A stretch of DNA of 64,000 nucleotides from Actinotalea subterranea (lineage in GTDB: Bacteria > Actinomycetota > Actinomycetes > Actinomycetales > Cellulomonadaceae), in assembly GCF_008364845.1 (NCBI RefSeq), contig NZ_VTTP01000003.1:186001-250000 (forward strand). Reading direction: 5' to 3'. Under the pieces are notes generated by a model. That model was given only the letters and a program-made list of their open reading frames with translations. It did no database searches and was not told where the DNA came from. Each line of letters begins with the position of its first letter. Positions within the stretch are counted from its first letter, which is position 1. A program made the position numbers and the translations under genes. Positions 7,763 to 16,599 of the stretch are shown here, in pieces.

Positions 7763-9079
7763 TCAGCCCGCGGCCGAGGCGAACGTCTCGTCCATGCTCG
7801 CCGCGGCCGTCTCGGCGGCCTCCTGGGCGCTCGCGCTGCCGCTCAGGATGGACTGGAGCATGGTCTCGACGGTCTTGGCGCCCTGGACCTTGCCGAACGC
7901 CGGGGTCACCGGGAGCGAGCGCCCGCCCTCGAGCATCTGGGTCGCGAACGCCTGCTGCAGCGGGTCCGCCGCCTCGCTCTGCGCCTCGACGAGGCTCGCC
8001 TGGCCGGAGAAGTAGCCGGACTGCTCGGCCCACTTCTGCGCGAACTCGCCGGTCGACATCATCTGGACGAACTCCCAGGCGAGGTCCTGGTTGTCGGACT
8101 CCTCGAAGATGCCGAGGTGCGAGCCGCCGAGGAAGGAGCCGGCGACGTCGCCGTCCTTGCCGGGGAAGGGGAACGCGCCGAGCTTGGCGAACAGCTCGGG
8201 GTTGTCCTGCTCGATCTTCGCGGGCGTCCAGCTCCCCGAGACGATCATGCCGACGTCGCCCTGCTGGAAGGCCTCGAGCGCGTTGGCCTCGTTCCACGTG
8301 GTCGCGGCCGCGGTCGACGAGCCGTGCTCGAGCGCGAGGTCCGTGTAGAACTCGATGCCCTCCACGGCCTCGGGTGAGGCGATGGTCGAGGCCCACGTGT
8401 CGCCGTCCTGCTCGGCGAGCTCGCCGCCCGCGCCCCAGACCCACGGGTACAGGCCGTACTGGCTGTCGCCCGAGACCGGGAAGGGGATGACGTCGGGCTG
8501 CGACGTCTTGATCGCCTCGACCGCGGCGAGGAGGTCGTCCCACGAGGTGGGGGGCTCGGTGATGCCGGCGGCCTCGAAGATCTCCGTGTTGTAGATCATG
8601 GCGCGGACGCCCGCGTACCAGGGCATGCCGTACAGGCCGCCGTCGTAGGTCCCGGCCTCCTGGAGCCCTCCGACGAGGTCGCCGTCGAGCCCCGCCTCGG
8701 CGATGCGGTCCGTGAGGTCGACGAGGGCGCCGACCTCGGCGAACTCGGGCGTCCACGTGGTGCCGACCTCGGCGACGTCGGGCACCGTGCCGCCGGCGAT
8801 CGAGGTGATGAACTTGTCGTGCGCGCTGGCCCAGGGCTGCATCTGCACGTCGAGCGTCGCGCCGGTCTTCTCCTCGAAGGCCGCGCCGACCTCGTCGAAG
8901 AACGCGTCCGAGTCGGGGTTGGTGCCTTCCATGACCCAGACGGTGAGGGTCTCGCCCGCGTAGTCGGCGCCGTCGCCGCCCGGGGTCTCCTCGTCGGTCC
9001 CGCCGCCGCCGCTGCTGCACGCGGCGAGCGTGAGCGCGAGCGCTGACACCGCCGCCACTCCTGTGATCGGTCGCTTCAT
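7763..9079 (-). CDS. Extracellular sugar-binding lipoprotein of an ABC importer
   Basis: 438 residues. The N-terminus has a lipoprotein signal (MKRPITGVAAVSALALTLAAC, lipobox LAAC with Cys21) followed by a Ser/Gly linker. The mature part looks like family 1 sugar-binding proteins: TLTVWVMEGTNPDSDAFFDEV, VPDVAEVGTTWTPEFAEVGAL, GDVGMIVSGSWTPAKIEQDNP and AWEFVQMMSTGEFAQKW. It heads the recycling operon, with ABC permeases, NagZ, AnmK and MurQ downstream, so its ligand is probably a peptidoglycan-derived amino sugar. The ATG is preceded by AGGAGG about 6 nt upstream. Expression is probably set by the divergent region 9080-9228. Confidence 0.94.
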   Translation of the reverse strand: MKRPITGVAAVSALALTLAACSSGGGGTDEETPGGDGADYAGETLTVWVMEGTNPDSDAFFDEVGAAFEEKTGATLDVQMQPWASAHDKFITSIAGGTVPDVAEVGTTWTPEFAEVGALVDLTDRIAEAGLDGDLVGGLQEAGTYDGGLYGMPWYAGVRAMIYNTEIFEAAGITEPPTSWDDLLAAVEAIKTSQPDVIPFPVSGDSQYGLYPWVWGAGGELAEQDGDTWASTIASPEAVEGIEFYTDLALEHGSSTAAATTWNEANALEAFQQGDVGMIVSGSWTPAKIEQDNPELFAKLGAFPFPGKDGDVAGSFLGGSHLGIFEESDNQDLAWEFVQMMSTGEFAQKWAEQSGYFSGQASLVEAQSEAADPLQQAFATQMLEGGRSLPVTPAFGKVQGAKTVETMLQSILSGSASAQEAAETAAASMDETFASAAG

Positions 9080-9162
9080 GACGTCCTCCTGTTCGCGTCA
9101 GGTGCCGGTGGTGCGCTCGTGCCGGGGCCTGGTCTGATGGGGGTCCTGTGGAGCTCCGCGCC

Positions 9163-9202
9163 TGGAAGTTAGTTCCAGATGTGGTGTGATGGAGAGAAGT
9201 TA
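9163..9202. promoter_or_regulatory. Candidate RpiR-type operator in the divergent promoter region
   Basis: TGGAAGTTAGTTCCA (9163-9177) is an inverted repeat with 5-nt arms around GTTAG. The heptamer GAAGTTA at 9165 recurs at 9196, 31 bp away or about three helical turns. The site lies between the binding-protein gene (minus) and the kinase gene (plus), where an operon-encoded RpiR repressor would act on both. The pairing of regulator and site is inferred. Confidence 0.55.
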
Positions 9203-9228
9203 CCACCATCGAGGGCGGAGAACGTGAC

Positions 9229-10239
9229 GTGCGGCACATGAGTTCCGTCCCGGTCGTGGTCGGGGCCGACGCCGGCGGCACGACCACGACGGTGGCGGTC
9301 ATGGGAGCCGACGCGACCGTGCTCGCCGTCACCACCGGACCGGGCGCGAACCCCCGCTCGTCGGCCGACCCCGCCGGCGCGCTCGCGACCACGGTCGGCG
9401 CCGCGCTGACCGCCGCCCGGCGCCGGCTCGACGCAGCGGCCACGCTCGACGTCGTCGCGCTCACCGCGGGCATCGCGGGCTCGGGCGCCGCCGGGCGGAC
9501 CCGCGCCCTGGAGGCGCTGACCGAGGCGACGGCGCGCTGCAGCATCCCCGACGGCCGGGCGAGCCTCGTGACCGACCTCGTCGTCGCGTACGCGGCCGCC
9601 GCCCCGACACCCGACGGCGCGCTCCTCCTCGCGGGGACCGGTGCCGTGGCGGCCCGGCTGCGCGGGTTCGAGGTCGTGGCCAGGTGCGACGGCCTCGGCT
9701 GGCTCCTCGGCGACATCGGCTCCGGCGTCTGGCTCGGCCTCGCGGGTCTGCGCGCCGCCGCCACGGCCCTCGACGGCCGGGGCCCCGCCACCGCGCTGAC
9801 CGACGCCGCCCTCGCCTGGGCACGCGACCAGGCAGGCACGGTCGCGCACGGGGCGGCAGGCGCCGACCCGCAGGAGCTCGTCCGGCTCGTCGACGGCCTG
9901 CCACCCGCCGGGCTCGGCGGCTTCGCGCGGGCCGTCGCCGCGGCCGCCGAGCAGGGCGACGCCATCGCGACCGGGATCGTGGACGACGCCGCCTCGGGCC
10001 TCGTCACGACGCTCGGGACCGTGAGCCCCGCGTCGTCGGGCGACGTCGTCGTGCTCGCGGGGTCCGTGCTCACCCGGCCCGGCCCGGTCCGCGCGAGCGT
10101 CGTGGCTCGCCTCGAGGCTCAGGGACGCCGTCTCCGGGACGCCGGGACCCCCGTCGCCGGGGCCGTGCGCCTCGCGGCGGAGCGCGCGGGCTGGGCCGTC
10201 GACCTCGAGGTGCTGCGAACCTCTGTCACCCCTGTCTGA
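9229..10239 (+). CDS. BadF/BadG-type amino-sugar kinase (NagK/MurK-like)
   Basis: 336 residues of the ASKHA fold. The phosphate-1 motif GADAGGTTTTVAVMG is at the N-terminus, LLLAGTGAVAAR forms the second loop, and GWLLGDIGSGVWLG the adenosine/hinge region. Close relatives phosphorylate GlcNAc, glucosamine or MurNAc at O6; MurK of clostridia does both MurNAc and GlcNAc. Divergent from the importer/NagZ/AnmK/MurQ operon, it would supply the kinase step for non-anhydro MurNAc and for GlcNAc released by NagZ. I used GTG 9229, with GGAG 8 nt upstream; ATG 9238 is an alternative 9 nt in. Substrate is inferred. Confidence 0.88.
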   Translation: MRHMSSVPVVVGADAGGTTTTVAVMGADATVLAVTTGPGANPRSSADPAGALATTVGAALTAARRRLDAAATLDVVALTAGIAGSGAAGRTRALEALTEATARCSIPDGRASLVTDLVVAYAAAAPTPDGALLLAGTGAVAARLRGFEVVARCDGLGWLLGDIGSGVWLGLAGLRAAATALDGRGPATALTDAALAWARDQAGTVAHGAAGADPQELVRLVDGLPPAGLGGFARAVAAAAEQGDAIATGIVDDAASGLVTTLGTVSPASSGDVVVLAGSVLTRPGPVRASVVARLEAQGRRLRDAGTPVAGAVRLAAERAGWAVDLEVLRTSVTPV

Positions 10240-10331
10240 CATCCTGCGCACGCCCCGTCGCGACCCGCGCCGGGTCACCACGGCCCCCCGGTGCGGAATG
10301 CGTCCGGGCGGCCGCGGGTTGGCACCTGTCG

Positions 10332-11888
10332 GTGCGTCCGAGCGCCGTCACCGCGGCGTCCTCGCCGCACCCGGATCGAGAGGCCACGACCCTGAGCACC
10401 GCCCCGAAGCCCCGCGCCGGGCGACGCCGTCCCGCGCTGACCGGGGACGCCCGCACGACCGGCGGGGTCGGCTTCCGCTCCGAGCGCGGCCCCGTCCTCG
10501 TCGCGATCATGGTCACGACGGGGCTGGTCGCGATCGACTCGACGATCCTGGCGACCGCCGTCCCGACGATCGTCGCGGACCTCGGCGGGTTCTCGAGCTT
10601 CCCGTGGCTCTTCTCGATCTACCTCCTCACCCAGGCCGTGAGCGTCCCGATCTACTCCAAGCTCGCCGACACCGTGGGCCGCAAGCCGATCGTGCTCGTG
10701 GGCATCGGCCTCTTCCTCCTCGGGTCCGTGCTGTGCGGGCTGGCCTGGTCCATGCCCGCGCTCATCGCGTTCCGCGCGATCCAGGGCTTGGGCGCGGGCG
10801 CCGTCCAGCCGATGGCCATCACGATCGTCGGCGACATCTACACGCTCGCGGAGCGCGCAAAGGTCCAGGGCTACCTCGCGAGCGTCTGGGCCGTGTCCGC
10901 CGTCGTCGGGCCGACGCTCGGCGGCCTGTTCTCCGAGTACCTCACGTGGGGCTGGATCTTCTTCATCAACATCCCGCTGAGCATCGCCGCCGGCTGGCTC
11001 ATCGTCCGCCACTTCCACGAGGTGGTGCCGAGCACGACCCACCGCATCGACTGGGCGGGCGGCGCGCTGCTCACCGTGTCGACGAGCCTCGCGATCCTCG
11101 CGCTGCTCGAGGGCGGCAACGCCTGGGCGTGGACCTCGCCGCAGAGCATCGGTGCGCTCACCACGGGCCTGCTCCTGCTCGGCGCCTTCCTCCTGGTCGA
11201 GCGACGCGCCGCCGAGCCCGTGCTGCCCCTGTGGGTCGTCTCGCGTCGGCTGCTCGGCACGACGGCGCTCATCGCGATAGGCGTCGGCGTGATCCTCATG
11301 GGCATCACCACCTACGTCCCCACGTTCCTCGAGGCGCTGCTCGGCACGTCGCCGCTCGTCTCCGGGCTCGCGCTCGCGACCCTGACGATCGGCTGGCCCA
11401 TCTCGGCGTCCCAGGCCGGACGGCTCTACCTCCGGCTCGGGTTCCGCACCACCGTGCTCATCGGCGTCGCGATCGTCGTGCTCGCCACGGCCGCGCTCGC
11501 GCTCACGTCGACGACGCCGTCCGTCGTGTCCGTCGCCCTGTGCTGCTTCGCGGTCGGCCTCGGGCTCGGGCTCGTCGCCGCGCCGAGCCTCATCGCAGCG
11601 CAGGCGAGCGTCGGGTGGGGCGAGCGCGGCGTCGTCACCGGCGCCAACATGTTCGCGCGGTCCATGGGCAGCGCCGTCGGCGTCGCGGCGCTCGGCGCGC
11701 TGGTGAACGCGCGCATGCGGGGCGCGGACGCGATCGACGACCCGCAGGCGTTCGGCGGCGCGGCGACCGCGATCTTCGTGGCCGCCGCCGTCGTCGCCGT
11801 GGCGACCACGGGCGCCGCTCTCGCCATGCCGCGCACCGGCCGTCCGACGCCCCAGGCAGGCCCCGAGGTGGAGGCCTCACCGGCCTGA
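10332..11888 (+). CDS. MFS efflux transporter, DHA2/EmrB-QacA type
   Basis: About 518 residues with roughly 14 hydrophobic segments. The first contains an acidic residue in TGLVAIDSTILATAVPTIV, and the loop 2-3 motif A is SKLADTVGRKPIVLVG; GWRWIFFI-like text appears as WGWIFFINIPLSI. These identify a proton-driven DHA2 exporter of drugs or metabolites. The start is uncertain: GTG 10332 is the first usable standard codon but has a weak ribosome site, while CTG 10392 is preceded by GAGAGG at good spacing and removes only a disordered leader. It follows the kinase gene by 92 nt with no evident functional link. Substrate unknown. Confidence 0.9.
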   Translation: MRPSAVTAASSPHPDREATTLSTAPKPRAGRRRPALTGDARTTGGVGFRSERGPVLVAIMVTTGLVAIDSTILATAVPTIVADLGGFSSFPWLFSIYLLTQAVSVPIYSKLADTVGRKPIVLVGIGLFLLGSVLCGLAWSMPALIAFRAIQGLGAGAVQPMAITIVGDIYTLAERAKVQGYLASVWAVSAVVGPTLGGLFSEYLTWGWIFFINIPLSIAAGWLIVRHFHEVVPSTTHRIDWAGGALLTVSTSLAILALLEGGNAWAWTSPQSIGALTTGLLLLGAFLLVERRAAEPVLPLWVVSRRLLGTTALIAIGVGVILMGITTYVPTFLEALLGTSPLVSGLALATLTIGWPISASQAGRLYLRLGFRTTVLIGVAIVVLATAALALTSTTPSVVSVALCCFAVGLGLGLVAAPSLIAAQASVGWGERGVVTGANMFARSMGSAVGVAALGALVNARMRGADAIDDPQAFGGAATAIFVAAAVVAVATTGAALAMPRTGRPTPQAGPEVEASPA

Positions 11889-12043
11889 CGCGCGGGGCCG
11901 GACCCCTCCGGTCCTCCTCCCGACGCGCCCGCCGCGTTGCTAGGCTCGGCCCGCCGCTTCGGGGCGGGTCGGGTCACCGCCTCCAGCCCGACGCGCGGAG
12001 CCGGGCCTGCCGATGCGCCCGGCCATGAGCTCAGGGGGAAGGC

Positions 12044-13246
12044 GTGACGGTCGAGGTCTCGTACGGCGTGATGGTCCCGGCGGTCGAGGTCCTGCGCCGC
12101 CAGTCCGAGCACTGCACGGCGATCGAGGCGTACGTGCGCCGCGAGTGCGGCATCCACGACGACACGGGCCTCCTGCTCGCCATGTTCGCGCCGCCCGCTT
12201 TCCTCGTTCTCGAGGCCGCCGCACAGGCGATCCACCTCGCGGGTCAGGTCGGCACCGTCACCGCCGACCAGCTCCAGCGGGCCGTCGAGACCTACGTCGA
12301 GACGGACGAGGCCGCGCACCGGACCATGAACGACCTCGCGCGGCGGTCCGGCCAGACGATCACCAAGTGGGAGGACCCGACGGCGGGCATCGACCCCGTC
12401 GGCCCCGCGCAGGGCGGCGCACCCAGCGGCTACGGCTCCGCAGGCCAGTGGTTCGGCGAGGACATCTCGAGCGCGGTCGACACCGTGCAGCGCTCCATCG
12501 ACGAGATCACAGGCCTGCCCGACGACGTCCGCGCCTGGGGCGGATCGACCGGCGGCGTCGTGGAGAAGACGGATCCGCAGTCCTACCTGGTCACCCCGGA
12601 CCTCGGCAGGAACGAGGTCCAGGAGCTGCGCTGGTCCGCGGGCGTCGTGCTGGGCGGCATCGACTGGCTCGCCGAGCAGCTGCTCGGCTTCTCCATCCTC
12701 GAGGAGGTCGTCTTCAAGCCCTTCGGCGGCGACTTCCAGGACATCAAGAAGGCCGCCGCCGGCTGGAGCAACACGTCCGCGGCGTTCACCGCGGTCTCCG
12801 AGAACTACGTCGGGCTCCTCGCGCCCACCGCCGAGGGGTGGCGCGGCGAGGCCGCCGAGGCGTTCCGTGCCGCGATCACCGCCGCGGCCGCCGCGTACGT
12901 CGGCTTCAGCCAGGCCGCGAGCTACATCGGCGGGCTCACGTCGAACATCGCGCTCGTCTCGCAGCTCGCGTGCATCGCGATCGGCAAGCTCCTGAAGTCG
13001 ATCTCGCAGAAGCTCATCCGGATGGCGGCCGAGGCCGCCGTCCCGGTGGTGGGGTGGGCCGTCGCCGCGGGCGAGGCGCTGATCATGGTCCAGGACATCA
13101 TCTCGAAGGTGCGCACGGCCTACACGCTCATCGAGATGATCATCACCGCGATCACGGGCTTCATCGAGGGCAAGGCCCAGCTGCTCCAGTCCGTGCACCT
13201 CATCGAGGACATCGCCGAGTACGCGTTCCGCCGGGCGACGGCGTGA
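12044..13246 (+). CDS. WXG100/EspC-like type VII secretion-associated protein
   Basis: 400 residues, helical and Ala-rich. The N-terminal 95 residues resemble ESX-associated helical-hairpin proteins. A second hairpin near residues 245-310 holds EGWRGEAAEAF, a W-x-G turn as in WXG100 proteins. A hydrophobic segment follows (about 318-355) and the tail is helical with no recognisable toxin domain. GTG 12044 is preceded by AGGGGGA at ideal distance. A TAGGCT -10 candidate lies at 11941, followed by a short CCCGCC/GGCGGG hairpin in the leader. It begins a three-gene cassette; no EccC ATPase or other secretion component is in the window. Role unknown. Confidence 0.7.
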   Translation: MTVEVSYGVMVPAVEVLRRQSEHCTAIEAYVRRECGIHDDTGLLLAMFAPPAFLVLEAAAQAIHLAGQVGTVTADQLQRAVETYVETDEAAHRTMNDLARRSGQTITKWEDPTAGIDPVGPAQGGAPSGYGSAGQWFGEDISSAVDTVQRSIDEITGLPDDVRAWGGSTGGVVEKTDPQSYLVTPDLGRNEVQELRWSAGVVLGGIDWLAEQLLGFSILEEVVFKPFGGDFQDIKKAAAGWSNTSAAFTAVSENYVGLLAPTAEGWRGEAAEAFRAAITAAAAAYVGFSQAASYIGGLTSNIALVSQLACIAIGKLLKSISQKLIRMAAEAAVPVVGWAVAAGEALIMVQDIISKVRTAYTLIEMIITAITGFIEGKAQLLQSVHLIEDIAEYAFRRATA

Positions 13247-13256
13247 GGGGGACGGC

Positions 13257-13895
13257 ATGACGGAGGACGGCATGACGGGCGGCACCGCGGGCGGCGGCAT
13301 CGGCGGAGCGGGCGGCGGCGTTGGCGGAGCGGCCGGGAGTGCGGGCAGCGCGGGCGGGGCGGGTGGCACGGCGCGCTCGGCGCGCGACGCCGGCGAGGAG
13401 GCCCTCGAGCGCATGCGTGCGCTCATCGACCGGATCGACCAGCAGGAGCGCCTGGAGGCCCGTCGGGACGAGGAGCGCATGGCCGAGCTCGCCGAGAGGG
13501 CGCGGGCCGGCGAGCTCGGCGAGGACTGGAAGCGCATCCAGGGACGCGTCGACCGGGGCGACACCACGCTCGAGGCGGTGTTCACCGGCAAGGACGACTC
13601 CCCCGAGGCCGGGTCGCTGCGCGCGACGTCGCGCGCCCGCACCGCTGATCTCGCCACGACGATCGAGGAGAGCGAGGACGACGAGCTCAACGACGCCCTC
13701 GAGGGGCTCGCCGCGGCGCGCGACCGGCTCACCGCGATGCTCGGCTCGCTCGGCGCCACCTCCCCCGACGCCGGTGGCCAGGGCTTCGGGACCGGCCCGG
13801 GTGGCGCTGATCTCGGGACCGGCCCGAGGGGCCAGGGCTTCGGGCCTGATCGGGGCGACCCCGCCCCGCCGTCGAGCACGGCGCCCTGGCGGTGA
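13257..13895 (+). CDS. Glycine-rich, coiled-coil hypothetical protein of the WXG cassette
   Basis: 212 residues that I do not recognise. Residues 8-40 are almost pure Gly/Ala/Ser, residues 45-100 are charged and helical (EEALERMRALIDRIDQQERL), residues 120-165 form a second helical segment, and the last 45 are Gly/Pro-rich with two GTGP repeats. There is no signal peptide or membrane segment. It starts 10 nt after the WXG-type gene and its stop overlaps the next start by 4 nt, so it is co-expressed. The layout resembles small chaperone-like or co-secreted partners of ESX substrates, which is only inference. ATG 13272 is an alternative start. Confidence 0.65.
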   Translation: MTEDGMTGGTAGGGIGGAGGGVGGAAGSAGSAGGAGGTARSARDAGEEALERMRALIDRIDQQERLEARRDEERMAELAERARAGELGEDWKRIQGRVDRGDTTLEAVFTGKDDSPEAGSLRATSRARTADLATTIEESEDDELNDALEGLAAARDRLTAMLGSLGATSPDAGGQGFGTGPGGADLGTGPRGQGFGPDRGDPAPPSSTAPWR

Positions 13896-14326
13896 GCACC
13901 GCCCGCGTCGAGCCGTGGGGCCGGCTCATGGCCCGCCCGGCGTGCGAGCTGCGTGTCGCGTGCCCGCTCCCCGCAGCGATGGCGACGCTGACCACGGTCG
14001 GACGTGAGGCGAGGCTGCGGGTCAAGGTGAGCCCCGACGGTCGCACCGTCGAGGTCCGCGACAAGATGGCCGTCGCCCTCAACCTCCTCCAGCTCGTCAC
14101 GGAGCCGACCGAGTTCTTCACGTCGTCCGTGCTCGCCGTGACGGCCGGTGAGGAGGGGCCCGCCAGCACCCTCCTGTCCTTGACCGTGCGGAAGAGGGAC
14201 GCGTCGAGCCTGCGCACGGCTGCGGCGGGGATGCTCTCCCGGTACGTCCACGTGCTCGAGCACAACGGCGTCGGCGTGCAGGTCGGGCCGTGGCGGGACC
14301 TCGCCCTGGCCGGTCGCCAGGGCTGA
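13892..14326 (+). CDS. Hypothetical protein, last gene of the WXG cassette
   Basis: 144 residues without recognisable domain. The body alternates strands and helices (LRVKVSPDGRTVEVRDKMAV, LSLTVRKRDASSLRTAAAGM) and looks globular and cytoplasmic, without signal peptide. The GTG start overlaps the previous stop (GTGA), and the codon pattern fits its neighbours. A small adaptor role for the preceding WXG-type protein is possible by analogy with EspG-like partners, but I see no motif supporting it. Confidence 0.6.
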   Translation: MSTARVEPWGRLMARPACELRVACPLPAAMATLTTVGREARLRVKVSPDGRTVEVRDKMAVALNLLQLVTEPTEFFTSSVLAVTAGEEGPASTLLSLTVRKRDASSLRTAAAGMLSRYVHVLEHNGVGVQVGPWRDLALAGRQG

Positions 14327-14720
14327 CCGCCGGCGAAGGCACGGTCACGCCCGAGCTGCCCGTCCTGGCGTGCCGGCCGGCGTCACGGCCGCGGGTACCG
14401 ACACCGGGCGCGCGCCCAGGGCACGCGGGTGGTTCGTCAGGGAGGACGAAGGGCCGTGGGACGTCGGGCCCAGCGCCCCGTCCCGGTGCGGGCGGAGGAT
14501 CGATGCGCATCACGCCGGCGCCGACCGTGGCGTCGGCGCTGCACCTCCTCCCACGTCGAGTGGTGAGGAGCGGGCACTCTGCGAGCCGGGGGGCAACCCA
14601 GGGTGTCGGCATGCGTCTGCGTGCTCCCGGCGTCGCCGGTCGTCTCCTCGAGGACGGCCGGCGGCGCTGTTCGGGTTCACCCCGCGCCCCCGACTGAGAG
14701 AGCCCGATCGGCACGAGCCG
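14327..14720. other. Intergenic region without a supported gene
   Basis: About 390 nt between the WXG cassette (plus) and the convergent EAL gene (minus). Open frames exist on both strands, but none has a convincing ribosome site or protein-like composition. Apart from the terminator at its right edge I see nothing definite. Confidence 0.5.
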
Positions 14721-14741
14721 CCCGCCCAGACCTTGGGCGGG
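14721..14741 (-). terminator. Terminator hairpin after the EAL-GAF gene
   Basis: A perfect 8-bp stem, CCCGCCCA / TGGGCGGG, closes a 5-nt loop (GACCT). It begins 10 nt beyond the stop of the minus-strand EAL gene. Confidence 0.75.
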
Positions 14742-14750
14742 TGCCCGGGG

Positions 14751-16550
14751 TCACACCGTCGGTGAGGTGGCGACCAGGGCCGCGAGCGCCGCGGCGCTGC
14801 GGAGGGCTGCGAGGCGGCTGCCCGTCAGGAGGCAGAGGTTCTCGACGGCGTCCACCACGTCGGCCGGGACGTACGACGTCGTGCGGCTCGTCAGCGCGAG
14901 CACGTCGGTCAGGCCCCACCCGTCGCGGATGGGCACGAGGATGACGCCACGCGCGCCACGCTCCCGCAGCATGTGGGTCGGCGGGACGGCGAGGCTGAGG
15001 TCGGTGCCCCCGCTGTAGCAGGACGTCAGGTCCGAGACGAGGACACGCAGGAGCTCGACGTCGTCGGGCTCGAGGGTCGCGAGCACGTCGGCGTCGATGC
15101 CGCACGTGGATGCGACGACCGGCGCGGCGTGCGCGTCGGCGCCTGCGGCGAACGACCACACGCACCCGCTGTCGAACCCGGTGAGCTCGGAGACCGCGGC
15201 GAGCGCAGCCGCGGTGAGCTCCTCGCTCGACGTCGCCTGGGCGAGGATCGGCGCGAGACGGCTCAGGTCGTTGAGCGCCGCGCCCGTCGACCGCACGAGC
15301 TGGAGGGTCTCGAGGCGGCGTTCGAGGAGCTCGGCGCAGTGGCGCACGAGGTCGCGCTGGGCTGGCAGCAGAGGCGCGACGGCGTCGACGTTGAGCACCC
15401 CGACGACGCGGCCGGACGCGCGGAGCGGCACAGCCATCTCGCTGCACACCCCCGGGATCGCGAGGCGGTACCGCGGGTCGGCGTCCACGTCCTCGCAGAC
15501 GATCTCGTTCTCCTCGACGAACGCCGCCCCGGTGATGCCCGTTCCGGGGTGCAGGCCGTCCATGACGAGCCACTGGCCGCGGCGCGACTGGCAGCGCAGC
15601 ACGCCGCCGCGCTCGAGGTAGACGCTCGGCAGGAGGCCGCCCTGACGGGACAGGTACTGGCCGACGAGCTCGCACACGTCGCCTGTGGTCACGGCCTCGC
15701 TCACGGCCCGGGTGAGGCCTTCGAGGTCCTCGAGCTGCACGGTCGGCGTGATGGGCGCCAGCACCTGCTTCGCCTGGGTCGGGACCTCTGCCCAAGGCGC
15801 CTGCGGGCGCCCGAGGAGGTAGCCCTGGGCGAGGTCGACGCCCGCCGCGCGCAGCTCGCGGAGCTCCTCGGGCGTCTCGACACCCTCGGCGATGGTGAGC
15901 GCGCCGATGGCGGACGCGAAGGCCTGGAGCGCCTCCACGAGCGCCCGGCGACGCGAGTCGGAGTGGAGCCCTTGGACGAGCGAACGGTCGATCTTGATGA
16001 AGGACGGGCCGAGCTGCAGGACGTGCGCCATCGACGCGTACCCGGCGCCGACGTCGTCGACCGCGACCATCGAGCCGCTGGACCGCAGGGCCCGGAGGCT
16101 GTCCTGCAGGGGCTCGTAGTCGTCGACGGCCCGGTGCTCGGTGACCTCGAGGACGTGGCGGGGCAGGGCACGGCACAGGGCGGGGAGCCGGGGGTCGAGC
16201 GCGACGTCGGGGCTGACGTTGACGAAGAGCAGCACGCCGTCGGGCGGCGGACCCGCGGCGAGCGCCGCCTCGACGCACGCGAGCTCGACGTCGTCACGAC
16301 GACCGGCACGCTCGGCGATCTCGAGCCAGACGTCCGGGGTGAGGTCCGCTGCGGCGTTCGAGCGCGCGAGCGCCTCGTACCCGACGATCGTGCCGTCGGC
16401 CACGCGCACGACCGGCTGGAACGCCGTGTGGATCCCGCCCGGGCTCAGCAGCGCGACGACGAGGCGCTCGGCGTCCGCGTCCGTCGGGACCGCGGCGAGG
16501 TCGGTGTCGGTGGTCACCCGAGGTGCATCGGTACGAATGCACCGGAACAT
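14751..16550 (-). CDS. EAL-domain c-di-GMP phosphodiesterase with GAF sensor
   Basis: 599 residues. The EAL domain (about 30-265) keeps the catalytic and metal-binding set: EAL at 59-61, FVNVSP, EVTEH, VAVDDVGAGYAS, FIKIDRSLV, AEGVET and QGYLLGRP, so hydrolysis of c-di-GMP is plausible. It is followed by a GAF domain (about 285-430, with EENEIVCEDVDADPRYRLAIPG) and a second GAF-like or divergent region (about 445-599). There is no GGDEF domain, signal peptide or membrane span, so it is a soluble sensor. ATG 16550 has only a closely spaced AGGG upstream; the GTG 36 nt further in is an alternative. It follows the peptidase gene by 49 nt. Confidence 0.9.
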   Translation of the reverse strand: MFRCIRTDAPRVTTDTDLAAVPTDADAERLVVALLSPGGIHTAFQPVVRVADGTIVGYEALARSNAAADLTPDVWLEIAERAGRRDDVELACVEAALAAGPPPDGVLLFVNVSPDVALDPRLPALCRALPRHVLEVTEHRAVDDYEPLQDSLRALRSSGSMVAVDDVGAGYASMAHVLQLGPSFIKIDRSLVQGLHSDSRRRALVEALQAFASAIGALTIAEGVETPEELRELRAAGVDLAQGYLLGRPQAPWAEVPTQAKQVLAPITPTVQLEDLEGLTRAVSEAVTTGDVCELVGQYLSRQGGLLPSVYLERGGVLRCQSRRGQWLVMDGLHPGTGITGAAFVEENEIVCEDVDADPRYRLAIPGVCSEMAVPLRASGRVVGVLNVDAVAPLLPAQRDLVRHCAELLERRLETLQLVRSTGAALNDLSRLAPILAQATSSEELTAAALAAVSELTGFDSGCVWSFAAGADAHAAPVVASTCGIDADVLATLEPDDVELLRVLVSDLTSCYSGGTDLSLAVPPTHMLRERGARGVILVPIRDGWGLTDVLALTSRTTSYVPADVVDAVENLCLLTGSRLAALRSAAALAALVATSPTV

Positions 16551-16599
16551 GATCCCTGAGGGGAAAGAACTTCACCCCGGTGTCGAAGCGCTTCTCACG

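Noticed and set aside
11426-14263. Very long open frame on the minus strand opposite the MFS and WXG genes
   Set aside because: High-GC shadow frame: the plus-strand genes have recognisable domains, ribosome sites and coupled overlaps, while the antisense translation is low-complexity Arg/Ala/Gly without motifs.
14290-14697. Open frame of 135 codons after the WXG cassette
   Set aside because: No convincing ribosome site, Gly/Pro/Arg-rich composition without structure, and it overlaps the cassette's last gene.
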